Assembly (NCBI GenBank): GCA_045538875.1
Contig: JAZQEG010000017.1
Coordinates: forward strand, 13,772 to 77,771
Source of the DNA: RGIG4708 sp045538875
Lineage (GTDB): Bacteria > Bacillota > Clostridia > UMGS1810
Length of the DNA: 64,000 nucleotides
Direction of reading: 5' to 3'
The stretch's first letter is position 1, and each line of letters starts with the position of its first letter. The notes below the pieces were generated by a model, which saw only the letters and a program-made list of their open reading frames with translations, did no database searches and was not told the DNA's origin. This document shows positions 33,995 to 44,273 of the stretch, piece after piece. The position numbers were made by a program, and so were the translations under genes.

Positions 33995-34029
33995 AAAAAC
34001 TGCGATGTAAATTATACATCGCAGTTTTT
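33995..34029 (-). terminator. Terminator of the purine operon (behind fhs)
   Basis: AAAAACTGCGATGTA / TACATCGCAGTTTTT hairpin with a T5 run on both sides; serves the fhs end on the minus strand and backs up the P-loop gene terminator on the plus strand. Confidence 0.9.
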
Positions 34030-34043
34030 GTATTTTAAACAAA

Positions 34044-35711
34044 TTAAAACAGACCGGTTATTACACCATTTTCGTCTACATCAATTTTTTCGGCAGAAGG
34101 AACTTTAGGGAGTCCAGGCATTGTCATAATTTCGCCAGTTAACGCAACTACAAAGCCAGCACCTGCCGAAATTTTGACACTTCGTACTGTTACATCAAAA
34201 TTTTCTGGAGCACAGATTTTTTTCATATCATCCGAAAAGCTGTACTGTGTTTTTGCCATACATACAGGCAGCATGCCATAGCCAAGCTTTTCAAGCTCAT
34301 CTATCTGCTTTTTGGCAGCAGGAGTAAATACAACTCCATTGCCGCGATATATCTTTTTAACAACACTATCAATTTTGTCTGCAAGTGAAAGCTCGTCCTC
34401 ATAGCAAAAAGTAAAATCATTGTCGTTTTGACAAAGGCGTACTACTTCCTTCGCAAGTTCTATTCCACCTTCGCCGCCTTTTGCCCATACATCAGATAAT
34501 ACAACATTGATGCCAATTTGCTTGCATTTTTTAATTACAAGGTCAACCTCCGCCTGAGTATCTGTAGGAAATTTGTTTACTGCAACCACACAAGGAAGTT
34601 TGTATACACTTGTAATGTTGTCAAGGTGACGCATCAGGTTAGGCATACCCTTTTCAAGTGCCTCAAGGTTTTCGGCTGCAAGCTCTGTTTTTGCCACACC
34701 GCCATGCATCTTAAGTGCTCTGATTGTTGCAACAAGCACAACTGCGCTTGGCTTAAGGTTTGCAAAACGGCATTTTATATCAAGAAATTTTTCGGCTCCA
34801 AGGTCTGCACCAAATCCCGCCTCAGTAATTGCATAATCCGAAAGCTTAAGTGCAAGCTTTGTTGCTATTACACTATTGCATCCATGTGCAATATTTGCAA
34901 AAGGCCCGCCGTGAACAAGTGCAGGAGTGCCCTCAAGAGTTTGAACAAGGTTGGGCTTTAAGGCATCCTTTAAAAGTGCTGTCATAGCACCTGCAGCATT
35001 AAGCTCACCACAGGTAACAGGCATACCGTCAAAATTATAGCCTATTATGATTTTTGAAAGGCGCTCTTTTAAATCGGTAATGGAATTGGCAAGGCAAAGC
35101 ACTGCCATGATTTCGGATGCAACAGTTATATCGTATCCATCCTCTCTCGGAGTGCCGTTAATTTTGCCGCCAAGTCCGTCTACTACATTGCGTAGTTGAC
35201 GGTCGTTCATATCAACACATCGTTTCCAAGTGATGCGGCGGGTATCTATACGCAGGCTATTTCCATGGTGAATATGGTTGTCTATCATAGCTGCGAGTAG
35301 GTTGTTTGCAGCACCTATTGCATGAAAATCACCTGTAAAGTGAAGGTTTATATCCTCCATAGGTACAACCTGAGCATATCCGCCACCTGCAGCACCGCCT
35401 TTGATACCGAATACAGGGCCGAGAGATGGCTCGCGCAGAGCCACCATAACATTTTTGCCCAGTTTTTTCATACCATCAGCAAGGCCGATTGTTGTGGTTG
35501 TTTTGCCCTCACCTGCAGGTGTGGGAGTAATTGCGGTAACAAGCACAAGCTTACCGCTTTCGTTTTTGTTTTCATTTAAAATAGACAAATCTATTTTTGC
35601 TTTGTAATTTCCGTACTGCTCTATGTATTTTTCGTCAATCCCTGCTGTTTTAGCAATATCTGTAATTTTTTTCAATTGCACACTCTGTGCAATTTCTATA
35701 TCTGTAGGCAT
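34044..35711 (-). CDS. fhs: Formate-tetrahydrofolate ligase
   Basis: Makes 10-formyl-THF from formate, THF and ATP. Family hallmarks: P-loop TPAGEGKTTTT (about 62-72), SLGPVFGIKGGAAGGGYAQV, MEDINLHFTGD, and the C-terminal MTMPGLPKVPSAEKID-type signature. At 555 aa it is of normal length. GGGG precedes ATG 35711. It starts 14 bases after purL and ends at the operon terminator, so it is the last gene of the ZTP-controlled purine operon and supplies the cofactor for PurN and AICAR transformylase. Confidence 0.97.
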   Translation of the reverse strand: MPTDIEIAQSVQLKKITDIAKTAGIDEKYIEQYGNYKAKIDLSILNENKNESGKLVLVTAITPTPAGEGKTTTTIGLADGMKKLGKNVMVALREPSLGPVFGIKGGAAGGGYAQVVPMEDINLHFTGDFHAIGAANNLLAAMIDNHIHHGNSLRIDTRRITWKRCVDMNDRQLRNVVDGLGGKINGTPREDGYDITVASEIMAVLCLANSITDLKERLSKIIIGYNFDGMPVTCGELNAAGAMTALLKDALKPNLVQTLEGTPALVHGGPFANIAHGCNSVIATKLALKLSDYAITEAGFGADLGAEKFLDIKCRFANLKPSAVVLVATIRALKMHGGVAKTELAAENLEALEKGMPNLMRHLDNITSVYKLPCVVAVNKFPTDTQAEVDLVIKKCKQIGINVVLSDVWAKGGEGGIELAKEVVRLCQNDNDFTFCYEDELSLADKIDSVVKKIYRGNGVVFTPAAKKQIDELEKLGYGMLPVCMAKTQYSFSDDMKKICAPENFDVTVRSVKISAGAGFVVALTGEIMTMPGLPKVPSAEKIDVDENGVITGLF

Positions 35712-35725
35712 ATAATTATCCCCTT

Positions 35726-38700
35726 TTACTTAAAATATTTAACACAAGAGCGGAACAGACCCATATCAAATTTGCCAGGTACATTTTTGTAAAGGCCATA
35801 GCCAATTCGCTCAGAATGTCCCATTTTACCAAACACTCTGCCATCAGGCGATGTAATACCTTCGATTGCAAAGTCAGAACCATTAGGATTAAATTGAATA
35901 TCGTTTGTAGGATTGCCCGACAAATCAACATACTGTGTAAGAATCTGACCGTTTTGAGCAAGCTGTTTTATAAGATTAGTATCTGCAATAAAGCGACCTT
36001 CGCCGTGTGAAATAGGTACTGTATAAATATCACCTGTATTACATTCGGCCATCCATGGAGATTTGTTGGATGCTACACGCACATTAACAAGCTTTGACTG
36101 GTGTCGGCTTATTTTGTTAAATGTAAGTGTAGGGCAAGTTTCGTCTGTGTCAATAATTTTGCCGTATGGTACAAGGCCAAGCTTAATAAGAGCCTGAAAA
36201 CCATTACAAATACCGCCCATAAGGCCATCTCTGTTGTCAAGCAGATGTGTTACTGCATTTTTGATTTCCTCATTGCGGAAAAATGCCGTAATAAATTTAC
36301 CCGAACCATCGGGCTCATCACCACCCGAAAAACCACCAGGAACAAATACAACCTGTGACTCATTTACCTTTGCTGCAAAATCCTCTACAGATTTGGCAAT
36401 CATATCGGGAGTGAGATTTTTTATAACAAAAACCTCTGCATCTGCACCTGCATCGGCAAATACTTTTGCAGTATCATATTCACAGTTGGTACCAGGGAAC
36501 ACAGGAATAAGCACTTTAGGCTTTGCAACCTTAATGTTTGCTGCAGGGCAAATGTCGGATTTGTACGAAAACGCCTCGATTTTTTTGTCTTCAAACCCAA
36601 TGTTGCATTTAAAGATTTTTTCAAGTTTGTTTTCGTATTGCTCAGATAAGCAGCAAATGCAAGTTGATTCACCATTGTATGTAATTTTGTTGCTTTCGAT
36701 TGTTGTACCAATTTGTATACCAATATTTTCATCACAGTTAAGCTCTACAACAAATGCACCATATGTGTAACCAAAAATTTGGTCAAGCGAAAGTGCATTG
36801 TTATATGCAAAACCAATTGAGTTACCTATTGCCATTTTGTATATTGCCTCGGCAATACCGCCGTATGTTGGTGTATAAACCGCTAAAGCTTTTTTATCCC
36901 TAACAAGCTTTGCAATAACATTAAACACTTCAACAAGTGATTTTGCAACAGGTAGTCCGTTTTGGTCATACTCAGGTTTAACAAGTACAACCTTGTGATT
37001 TGCACCTTTAAATTCGGGTGATACAATATTGTCTACTTTTTCGGTTGTAACAGCAAAAGAAACAAGTGTAGGCGGAACATCAATATTTTCAAAGCTGCCG
37101 CTCATTGAGTCTTTGCCTCCGATAGAGCCAATGCCCAAATCCATTTGCGCAGTAAATGCACCAAGAAGTGCACTAAGAGGCTTGCCCCAGCGCTCTGCAA
37201 CTGCTTTTGGTTTTTCAAAATATTCTTGGAATGTGAGATACACATCTTTAAATTCTGCGCCTGCCGCAATAAGCTTTGCCACAGATTCTACAACTGCAAG
37301 GTATGCTCCGCTAAAAGGATTTGCCTCGGTGATAAACGGATTGTAACCATATGCCATAATTGAGCATGTATTTGTATGGCCTTTTTCCACCGATACTTTG
37401 TTTACCATTGCCTGAATAGGTGTACGCTGATTTTTACCGCCAAAAGGCATAAGCACTGTACCACTGCCTATGGTTGAATCAAAGCGTTCGCTAAGGCCTC
37501 TTTTTGAGCATACATTGAGGTCGCTAACCAGTGCATTCATATTGTCAGCAAAACTGCCTGTAATTTTTTTGGTATAGTCCGATGGTTTTTTAACCTTAAT
37601 GTTTATATGCTTTTGTGCACCGTTTGAATTAAGAAATTCTCTCGAAAGGTTAAGGATTGTTTTGCCATTCCATGTCATTTCCATATAAGGCTTTTCGGTA
37701 ACAACAGCAACCTTTGTAGCCTCTATATTTTCGCCTGCGGCAAGCTCCATAAATGCATCTGCATCTTTTGCCTCAACCACAACAGCCATACGCTCCTGTG
37801 ATTCGCTTATAGCAAGCTCTGTACCATCAAGCCCTTCGTACTTTTTGGGTACGCTGTTTAAGTCTATTTTAAGGCCGTCGGCAAGCTCACCTATAGCAAC
37901 AGACACACCGCCTGCGCCAAAATCGTTACATCTTTTTATAAGTCTTGAAGCAACAGGGTTACGGAACAACCTCTGAAGCTTACGCTCTTCGGGAGCATTA
38001 CCCTTTTGAACCTCTGCACCACATGATTCGAGTGATTGAAGTGTGTGAGATTTTGAAGAGCCAGTAGCACCGCCACAGCCGTCACGGCCGGTTCTGCCAC
38101 CAATAAGAATTACAACATCGCCAGGGTCAGGGCGCTCTCTGCGTACATTTTTTGCAGGGGCACCGGCAACAACCGCACCAATTTCCATTCGCTTTGCAAC
38201 ATAACCGCTGTGATAAATTTCGTCAACAAGGCCGGTTGCAAGGCCAATCTGGTTGCCGTATGAAGAGTATCCTGCAGCTGCAGTTGTTACAATTTTACGC
38301 TGAGGGAGCTTACCTTTCATAGTTTGCGCAACAGGAAGTAACGGGTCTGATGCACCTGTTACACGCATAGCAGCATATACATAGCTTCTGCCAGACAACG
38401 GGTCACGAATTGCACCGCCTATACATGTAGCAGCACCGCCAAAAGGTTCTATTTCGGTAGGATGATTGTGTGTTTCGTTTTTGAAAAGCAGCAACCACTC
38501 TTCGTCTACACCATCTACATCAACAGTAATTTTTACTGTGCAGGCATTAATTTCTTCGGACTCGTCAAGCTTATCTAGAAGTCCGTGCTTGCGTAAATAT
38601 TTAACTGATATTGTAGCAATATCCATAAGATTGATTGGCTTTGTTCTGCCAAGCTCTTGCCTTACGCTAATATACTTTTCGTATGCTTTTTTGCTAATCT

Positions 38701-39415
38701 CATCTTCAAATTCAACACTGTCTATTGTTGTTAAAAATGTAGTGTGACGGCAATGGTCAGACCAGTATGTATCAATCATTTTAATTTCGGTAATTGTTGG
38801 GTTTCTGTTTTCACCTACAAAGTAATTCTGACAAAATTTAATATCATCAAAGTCCATTGCAAGACCTTGAGTGCCTATAAACTCTCCAAGCTCAGCATCA
38901 CTATAATTTATAAAGCCGTCAAGTGTTGCAACCTCTGTTGGTATTTCGTATTTCATTTTTAAGGTTTCGGGCAGTTCAAGTGATGCTTCTCTTGCTTCAA
39001 CAGGATTAATAACATATTTTTTAATTTCGTCTATTTCGGCATCGGTCACATTGCCTGTTATTAAGTATACAGTAGCCGTTTTAACATCAGGGCGTTCACC
39101 TTTTGAAATAAGCTGAATACACTCAGATGCAGAATTTGCTCTCAGGTCAAACTGACCAGGCAAATACTCTACTGCAAACACTTTTGCATCGCCTGTTTCA
39201 AGCTTGTCGTAAATAATGTCTAGCTGAGGTTCAGAAAATACAGTAGTTTTGCAATAATCAAACAAATCCTTGTCTATATTTTCGGCATCGTATCTGTTTA
39301 TAATGCGCAAGTCATCAATGCCCTCAATCCCAAGCAAATTAATCAAATCACTTTTGAGAGATTTTGCTTCATTAGCTAGCTCTTTTTTCTTTTCTACATA
39401 TATTCTGTATACCAC
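35726..39415 (-). CDS. purL: Phosphoribosylformylglycinamidine synthase, fused PurS-L-Q type
   Basis: Converts FGAR to FGAM with glutamine and ATP. At 1229 aa it carries all three parts: a PurS-like N-terminus, the two-fold PurL synthase core (SDHCRHTTFLT, KNETHNHPTEIEPFGGAATCIGG-type ATP site), and a C-terminal class I glutamine amidotransferase with VFPGTNCEYD, catalytic Cys1070 in GGICNGFQ and SHGEGRF. This glutaminase triad looks intact. It starts with GTG 39415 directly on the purD stop (TAA-GTG), with GGGGG upstream, and is followed by fhs. Confidence 0.96.
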   Translation of the reverse strand: MVYRIYVEKKKELANEAKSLKSDLINLLGIEGIDDLRIINRYDAENIDKDLFDYCKTTVFSEPQLDIIYDKLETGDAKVFAVEYLPGQFDLRANSASECIQLISKGERPDVKTATVYLITGNVTDAEIDEIKKYVINPVEAREASLELPETLKMKYEIPTEVATLDGFINYSDAELGEFIGTQGLAMDFDDIKFCQNYFVGENRNPTITEIKMIDTYWSDHCRHTTFLTTIDSVEFEDEISKKAYEKYISVRQELGRTKPINLMDIATISVKYLRKHGLLDKLDESEEINACTVKITVDVDGVDEEWLLLFKNETHNHPTEIEPFGGAATCIGGAIRDPLSGRSYVYAAMRVTGASDPLLPVAQTMKGKLPQRKIVTTAAAGYSSYGNQIGLATGLVDEIYHSGYVAKRMEIGAVVAGAPAKNVRRERPDPGDVVILIGGRTGRDGCGGATGSSKSHTLQSLESCGAEVQKGNAPEERKLQRLFRNPVASRLIKRCNDFGAGGVSVAIGELADGLKIDLNSVPKKYEGLDGTELAISESQERMAVVVEAKDADAFMELAAGENIEATKVAVVTEKPYMEMTWNGKTILNLSREFLNSNGAQKHINIKVKKPSDYTKKITGSFADNMNALVSDLNVCSKRGLSERFDSTIGSGTVLMPFGGKNQRTPIQAMVNKVSVEKGHTNTCSIMAYGYNPFITEANPFSGAYLAVVESVAKLIAAGAEFKDVYLTFQEYFEKPKAVAERWGKPLSALLGAFTAQMDLGIGSIGGKDSMSGSFENIDVPPTLVSFAVTTEKVDNIVSPEFKGANHKVVLVKPEYDQNGLPVAKSLVEVFNVIAKLVRDKKALAVYTPTYGGIAEAIYKMAIGNSIGFAYNNALSLDQIFGYTYGAFVVELNCDENIGIQIGTTIESNKITYNGESTCICCLSEQYENKLEKIFKCNIGFEDKKIEAFSYKSDICPAANIKVAKPKVLIPVFPGTNCEYDTAKVFADAGADAEVFVIKNLTPDMIAKSVEDFAAKVNESQVVFVPGGFSGGDEPDGSGKFITAFFRNEEIKNAVTHLLDNRDGLMGGICNGFQALIKLGLVPYGKIIDTDETCPTLTFNKISRHQSKLVNVRVASNKSPWMAECNTGDIYTVPISHGEGRFIADTNLIKQLAQNGQILTQYVDLSGNPTNDIQFNPNGSDFAIEGITSPDGRVFGKMGHSERIGYGLYKNVPGKFDMGLFRSCVKYFK

Positions 39416-40675
39416 TTATTTTACCCCCTTTAATGCTTTTTGTCCTATGTCAGTACGATAATATGCATTGTCAAAGCTTACAAGCTTAACAGTTGCATAT
39501 GCCTTGTCTATTGCATCTTTAAGAGTAGGTGCATTTTCGGTAACGCCGAGCACTCTTCCGCCTGCTGTAAGTAGCCTTTCGCCATCAAGCTTTGCACCCG
39601 CAACATATATATTTTTATTCTGCGGCATTTTTATTTCAAATCCGCTGTCATATTTTTGCGGATAGCCATTTGATGCCATAACTACGCAGCATGCACATTC
39701 GTCTTTAAATTTAACTTCTATATCGGCAAGAGTGCCATCCTCTACATGCATCATAATATCAAGCAAATCTGTATCAAGAAGCGGGAGTACAACCTGTGTT
39801 TCGGGGTCACCAAAGCGGCAGTTGTATTCAATTACTTTAGGGCCGTTTGGTGTGAGCATAAGCCCAAAATAGAGGCAACCTTTAAAGGTACGCCCTTCTG
39901 CATTCATAGCATCAATTGTAGGCTTAAAAATAGTTTGCATACATATATCTGCTATATCATCGGTGTAATACGGATTGGGTGCAATAACGCCCATACCGCC
40001 TGTATTTAAGCCTTTGTCGCCGTCAAGTGCACGTTTGTGGTCCATAGAGGAAATCATAGGCACAACAACATTTCCATCGGTAAATGAAAGCACAGATACC
40101 TCGGGCCCAGTTAAAAACTCCTCAACAACAACTCTGCTGCCGCTTTCACCAAATACCTTATCTTGCATCATAGAGCGTACTGCGGCAATTGCATCTTCTC
40201 TTGTTTCGGCAATTATAACACCTTTACCAAGAGCAAGACCGTCTGCTTTAATAACTGTTGGGATTGGTGCAGTGTCAAGATATTCAAGTGCTTTTTGCAT
40301 ATCATCAAACACCTCATACTGAGCTGTAGGGATGTTATATTTTTTCATAAGATTTTTAGAAAAAACCTTACTGCCCTCTATAATTGCAGCATTAGCTTTT
40401 GGTCCAAAACACTTAATACCAATGTTATTAAGTGCATCTACGCACCCAAGCACAAGCGGATCATCAGGAGCTACTATTGCAAAATCAATTTGTGTTGATT
40501 TTGCAAATTCCACAATTTTGTCTATATCCTTAGCGCCTATATTTACACACTCTGCATCTGCTGCAATGCCGCCATTACCTGGGATTGCATATATTTTGTC
40601 TACATTTTTGTTTTGTTTTATTTTTTTAATAATTGCGTGCTCTCTGCCGCCGGAGCCGACTACCATTATATTCAT
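39416..40675 (-). CDS. purD: Phosphoribosylamine-glycine ligase
   Basis: ATP-grasp enzyme joining glycine to phosphoribosylamine. VVGSGGREHAIIKKI at the N-terminus, the ATP-grasp core KADGLALGKGVIIAE, EEFLTGPEVSVLSF, and the signature CRFGDPETQVVLPLL. At 419 aa it is normal. GGAGAAG precedes ATG 40675. Its stop codon touches the GTG start of purL, so translation is coupled. Confidence 0.97.
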   Translation of the reverse strand: MNIMVVGSGGREHAIIKKIKQNKNVDKIYAIPGNGGIAADAECVNIGAKDIDKIVEFAKSTQIDFAIVAPDDPLVLGCVDALNNIGIKCFGPKANAAIIEGSKVFSKNLMKKYNIPTAQYEVFDDMQKALEYLDTAPIPTVIKADGLALGKGVIIAETREDAIAAVRSMMQDKVFGESGSRVVVEEFLTGPEVSVLSFTDGNVVVPMISSMDHKRALDGDKGLNTGGMGVIAPNPYYTDDIADICMQTIFKPTIDAMNAEGRTFKGCLYFGLMLTPNGPKVIEYNCRFGDPETQVVLPLLDTDLLDIMMHVEDGTLADIEVKFKDECACCVVMASNGYPQKYDSGFEIKMPQNKNIYVAGAKLDGERLLTAGGRVLGVTENAPTLKDAIDKAYATVKLVSFDNAYYRTDIGQKALKGVK

Positions 40676-40695
40676 ATGTAACTTCTCCTTTTTAA

Positions 40696-41880
40696 TTAAT
40701 GGTGGAACAATCTCATATGTGTAAATGCCATTACCATACCATGCTCATCGCAGCAATCGATAACTGCATCATCTCTCACAGAACCTCCCGGTTGCGCAAT
40801 GTATTTTACACCGCTTTTTGCTACTCGTTCAATATTGTCGGAAAATGGGAAAAATGCATCCGAACCAACAACTGTGTTACAAAACTGTGAAAGATATTTT
40901 CTCTTTTCTTCCTTGGTAAACGGAGCAGGTTTTTCGGTAAAAATAGTTTGCCAAACACCGTCTTTTAACACATCTTCATAATCCTCTGAAATATACACAT
41001 CAATTGTGTTATCTCTCTCAGGCCGTTTAATCTCGGGTTTAAATGGCAGGTTAAGGACCTTTTCGCTCTGACGAAGATGCCAGTTGTCTGCCTTTGAGCC
41101 TGCAAGTCGTGTGCAGTGAATACGTGACTGCTGACCTGCACCAACACCGATTGCCTGACCATCCTCTGCATAGCATACAGAGTTTGACTGAGTGTATTTA
41201 AGAGTAATAAGAGCAATAATTAAATCTCTTTTTGCACTGTCTGGAAAATGTTTGTTTTTGGTAACAACATCATCAAGTACAGATTCATCAATTTTATAGT
41301 CATTTCTGCCCTGCTCAAATGTAATACCAAAAACTTGTTTACATTCTGTTTTTGCAGGTATGTAATCAGGGTCAATTTTAACAATGTTGTAGTTACCCTT
41401 CTTTTTAGCTTTAAGTATTTGCAATGCTTCGTCGTCATAGTCAGGAGCAATTATGCCATCAGAAACTTCACGGGCAATAAGCTTTGCTGTTGTAACATCG
41501 CATTTGTCGGAAAGGGCAATCCAGTCACCAAATGATGACATTCTGTCGGTACCTCTTGCTCTTGCATATGCAGTAGCAATTGGCGAATCGTCAAGGCCCT
41601 CTACATCATCCACAAAGCAAGCTTTTTTGAGTGCATCACTCATTTTGATGCCAACTGCAGCAGATGTGGGGCTTACATGTTTAAATGATGTGGCAGCAGG
41701 CATATTAAGAGCTGCTTTGAGCTCCGATACAAGTTGCCAGCTGTTAAATGCATCAAGAAAATTAATATATCCTGGTCTGCCACCCAGTATTTTGATAGGG
41801 AGTTCTTCCCCGTTTGCCATATATATTTTTGACGGTTTTTGGTTGGGGTTGCAACCGTACTTAAGTTCAAATTCTTTCAT
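40696..41880 (-). CDS. purH: Stand-alone AICAR transformylase
   Basis: Formylates AICAR to FAICAR with 10-formyl-THF. It matches the transformylase half of PurH (FKHVSPTSAAVG, YARARGTDRMSSFGDWIA, GAGQQSRIHCTRLAGSKAD, SDAFFPFSD, IAQPGGSVRDD) but lacks the N-terminal IMP cyclohydrolase (MGS-like) domain; 394 aa against about 510 for fused PurH. I use ATG 41880 with AAAGGA upstream. The missing cyclohydrolase is supplied by the PurO-type gene directly upstream (24 bases). The start and the C-terminal FTHMRLFHH are standard for the short form. Confidence 0.93.
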   Translation of the reverse strand: MKEFELKYGCNPNQKPSKIYMANGEELPIKILGGRPGYINFLDAFNSWQLVSELKAALNMPAATSFKHVSPTSAAVGIKMSDALKKACFVDDVEGLDDSPIATAYARARGTDRMSSFGDWIALSDKCDVTTAKLIAREVSDGIIAPDYDDEALQILKAKKKGNYNIVKIDPDYIPAKTECKQVFGITFEQGRNDYKIDESVLDDVVTKNKHFPDSAKRDLIIALITLKYTQSNSVCYAEDGQAIGVGAGQQSRIHCTRLAGSKADNWHLRQSEKVLNLPFKPEIKRPERDNTIDVYISEDYEDVLKDGVWQTIFTEKPAPFTKEEKRKYLSQFCNTVVGSDAFFPFSDNIERVAKSGVKYIAQPGGSVRDDAVIDCCDEHGMVMAFTHMRLFHH

Positions 41881-41904
41881 GTTGATGTTTTCCTTTCTCA
41901 AGGG

Positions 41905-42627
41905 TTATTTTTGATTTTTGTTTATCATTCTGCTCTCTACATTGCCTGTTTTAAGGTCAATGTATCTTACATAAAGCGAAATTTTATTGTCTGCATTTAA
42001 GCTTTGCCAAATATCGTTGGTAAATGCGTCAATATCATTTGGAACAGCTACTCTTTCGGGTTCACCAACAAATGTAGGTATTGGGTTGCCGTCACAAACA
42101 TATGTGTGCAAAAAGTGGCCAATGCCGTTAAGCGATGCATAACTAAATGTAAATCTATTGCATGCACTGCCATTTTGGTCTGCACTTTTTAAAATACTCA
42201 TTTTGTATGTAAAATCATTTTCATCAAAAGTAAGCATTGCACTTATACGAGGTGTAAAGTTGGGACAGTCGGGCTCAAACTCTCTTGTTTGCAAAGCATC
42301 CTCAAACGAGGCTCCATCTGCAACAAAATTATATATTGTGTCTGTCTGGTCGCCATTGGTAACAATAAGGTTGTTATCTATTACTTTAATTGGGGAATAT
42401 ATTATAAGTGAAGGGTCCTCCACCTTTGATTCGTCAAAAGGATATATTGTTACATTTTCACCCTCTTCAACAAATACTCTGTTTCGGCTGTTTTCGCTTC
42501 TGCCCATAATAAAATATGCAATGGCAGCACTTTTTCCGTCTTCGCTTTTGCCAACAACAATGCCTCTGCCTGCATATGTATTATTTTTAAGAAGCTCGGC
42601 CAAATTGTCTATTTTATATACATTCAT
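41905..42627 (-). CDS. purO: Archaeal-type IMP cyclohydrolase (PurO family)
   Basis: Closes the ring of FAICAR to IMP. The 240-aa protein matches the PurO family first found in methanogens: NTYAGRGIVVGKS at the N-terminus, AYFIMGRSENSRNRVF, the central FTPRISAML and a C-terminal TFVGEPERVAVP. It is unrelated in sequence to the cyclohydrolase domain of bacterial PurH. GAGGTATAGCT precedes ATG 42627. Its position directly before the transformylase and after purN shows the two split activities work in sequence. Confidence 0.88.
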   Translation of the reverse strand: MNVYKIDNLAELLKNNTYAGRGIVVGKSEDGKSAAIAYFIMGRSENSRNRVFVEEGENVTIYPFDESKVEDPSLIIYSPIKVIDNNLIVTNGDQTDTIYNFVADGASFEDALQTREFEPDCPNFTPRISAMLTFDENDFTYKMSILKSADQNGSACNRFTFSYASLNGIGHFLHTYVCDGNPIPTFVGEPERVAVPNDIDAFTNDIWQSLNADNKISLYVRYIDLKTGNVESRMINKNQK

Positions 42628-42629
42628 AG

Positions 42630-43238
42630 CTATACCTCTTTCGATTTTGTTATATCATTGGATACTTTTTGTACCGCCTGTGGCAAAATAACCCATTCTG
42701 CCTGCTCCATAACTCTTTTTTGAAGTATTTCGGGGGTATCATTATCCAAAATTTGTACTGCTTTTTGTGCAATTATTTTGCCGCCATCGGGAATTTCATT
42801 AACAAAGTGAACTGTTGCACCGGTAACCTTAACTCCATATTTAAGCGCTGCCTCGTGTACATAAAGTCCGTAAAATCCTTTTCCGCAAAAAGACGGAATA
42901 AGTGACGGATGCACATTAAGTATTTTTTGAGGATACCTTTTGGTAAAGTCCTCGCTAAGTATGCACATAAAGCCAGCAAGCACAATTAAGTCGATATCAT
43001 ACTCATTTAAAACATCAATTATCCCCTGCTCAAATTCACTCTGAGTTTTGCCTTTGCGTGCAACTACTGTGCAGGGTATATTATTGTTTTTGGCGCGTTC
43101 AAGCGCGTATGCGTTGTCATTAGAAGCAATTACAACGCTTACCTCGCCGCTGGTAATAATACCGCTACTTTGTGCGTCAATTATTGCCTGCAAATTTGTG
43201 CCGCCTCCCGAAACAAGTACGGCAATTTTAGCTAGCAT
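42630..43238 (-). CDS. purN: Phosphoribosylglycinamide formyltransferase PurN
   Basis: Transfers the formyl group of 10-formyl-THF to GAR. LVSGGGTNLQAIID binds the phosphate (8-21), NVHPSLIPSF is the formyl-transfer motif with the catalytic His, and GATVHFVNEIPDGGKIIAQ holds the conserved Asp. At 202 aa it is normal. It overlaps the end of purM by seven bases. Confidence 0.96.
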   Translation of the reverse strand: MLAKIAVLVSGGGTNLQAIIDAQSSGIITSGEVSVVIASNDNAYALERAKNNNIPCTVVARKGKTQSEFEQGIIDVLNEYDIDLIVLAGFMCILSEDFTKRYPQKILNVHPSLIPSFCGKGFYGLYVHEAALKYGVKVTGATVHFVNEIPDGGKIIAQKAVQILDNDTPEILQKRVMEQAEWVILPQAVQKVSNDITKSKEV

Positions 43239-44272
43239 AAAACCACGCTTTCTTCACCTTTTACAATTTCGCCTATGATGTAAGCATCTTCGCCATTGGC
43301 TTTTAAAATTTGGATTGCTTTGTCTGCATCCTCTTTGTTTACAACAATGCTCATACCAACACCCATATTGTATGTGTTAAACATATCTCTTTCGGGTATG
43401 TTGCCGCGTTTTGCAATAAGGTCAAATATTGGAAGTACCTTTATCGAAGCTTTATTGATTTTTGCAGTAAAGCCATCAGGGATTGAACGCGGAATATTTT
43501 CGTAAAAGCCTCCTCCTGTGATATGAGATACTGCTTTAACAGTAACCTCGTCAAAAAGAGCAAGCATAGGCTTAACATAAATTTTTGTAGGTGTTAAAAG
43601 TGTTTCACCTATTGATTTGCCACCAAGCTCAGCACATGGAGATTTGATGTCGGCATTTTCTACATCAAAAACCTTGCGAACAAGCGAAAAACCATTTGAG
43701 TGAACACCGCTTGAAGGGAGAGCTATTATAACATCACCCTCTTTAATTAATTTGTTATTAAGTACTTTATCTTTATCTACAACACCAACAGCAAAGCCTG
43801 CAAGGTCATATTCGTCTATTGGATAAAACCCTGGCATTTCGGCAGTTTCGCCGCCAATAAGTGATGCTCCCGACTGTACGCAGCCCTCTGCAACGCCTGA
43901 TACAATTTGCGCAATTTTTTCGGGGACATTTTTGCCACAAGCTATATAATCAAGGAAAAACAGTGGTTTTGCACCACAGCAAATAATATCGTTTACACAC
44001 ATAGCAACACAATCAATACCAACTGTATCGTGTTTGTCCATAATAAATGCAAGCTTGAGCTTTGTACCAACACCATCGGTACCGCTAACAAGCACCGGCT
44101 TGGTAATTCCAGTCATATCAAGCTCAAAAAGACCGCCAAAACCGCCTATATCCGATGATGCACCGGCAGTAATTGTTCTGGCAATGTGTTTTTTCATAAG
44201 CTCTACAGCTTTGTAGCCTGCAGTAATATCAACACCTGCTGCTGCGTAACTTTCACTTTTGCTATTGTTCAT
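43232..44272 (-). CDS. purM: Phosphoribosylformylglycinamidine cyclo-ligase PurM
   Basis: Makes AIR from FGAM with ATP. YAAAGVDITAGYKAVE at the N-terminus, LVSGTDGVGTKLKLAF, CVNDIICCGAKPLFFLDY, and GGFYENIPRSIP are family signatures. At 346 aa it is normal. GAGAGG precedes ATG 44272, one base after the purF stop region. Confidence 0.97.
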   Translation of the reverse strand: MNNSKSESYAAAGVDITAGYKAVELMKKHIARTITAGASSDIGGFGGLFELDMTGITKPVLVSGTDGVGTKLKLAFIMDKHDTVGIDCVAMCVNDIICCGAKPLFFLDYIACGKNVPEKIAQIVSGVAEGCVQSGASLIGGETAEMPGFYPIDEYDLAGFAVGVVDKDKVLNNKLIKEGDVIIALPSSGVHSNGFSLVRKVFDVENADIKSPCAELGGKSIGETLLTPTKIYVKPMLALFDEVTVKAVSHITGGGFYENIPRSIPDGFTAKINKASIKVLPIFDLIAKRGNIPERDMFNTYNMGVGMSIVVNKEDADKAIQILKANGEDAYIIGEIVKGEESVVLC

Positions 44273-44273
44273 T

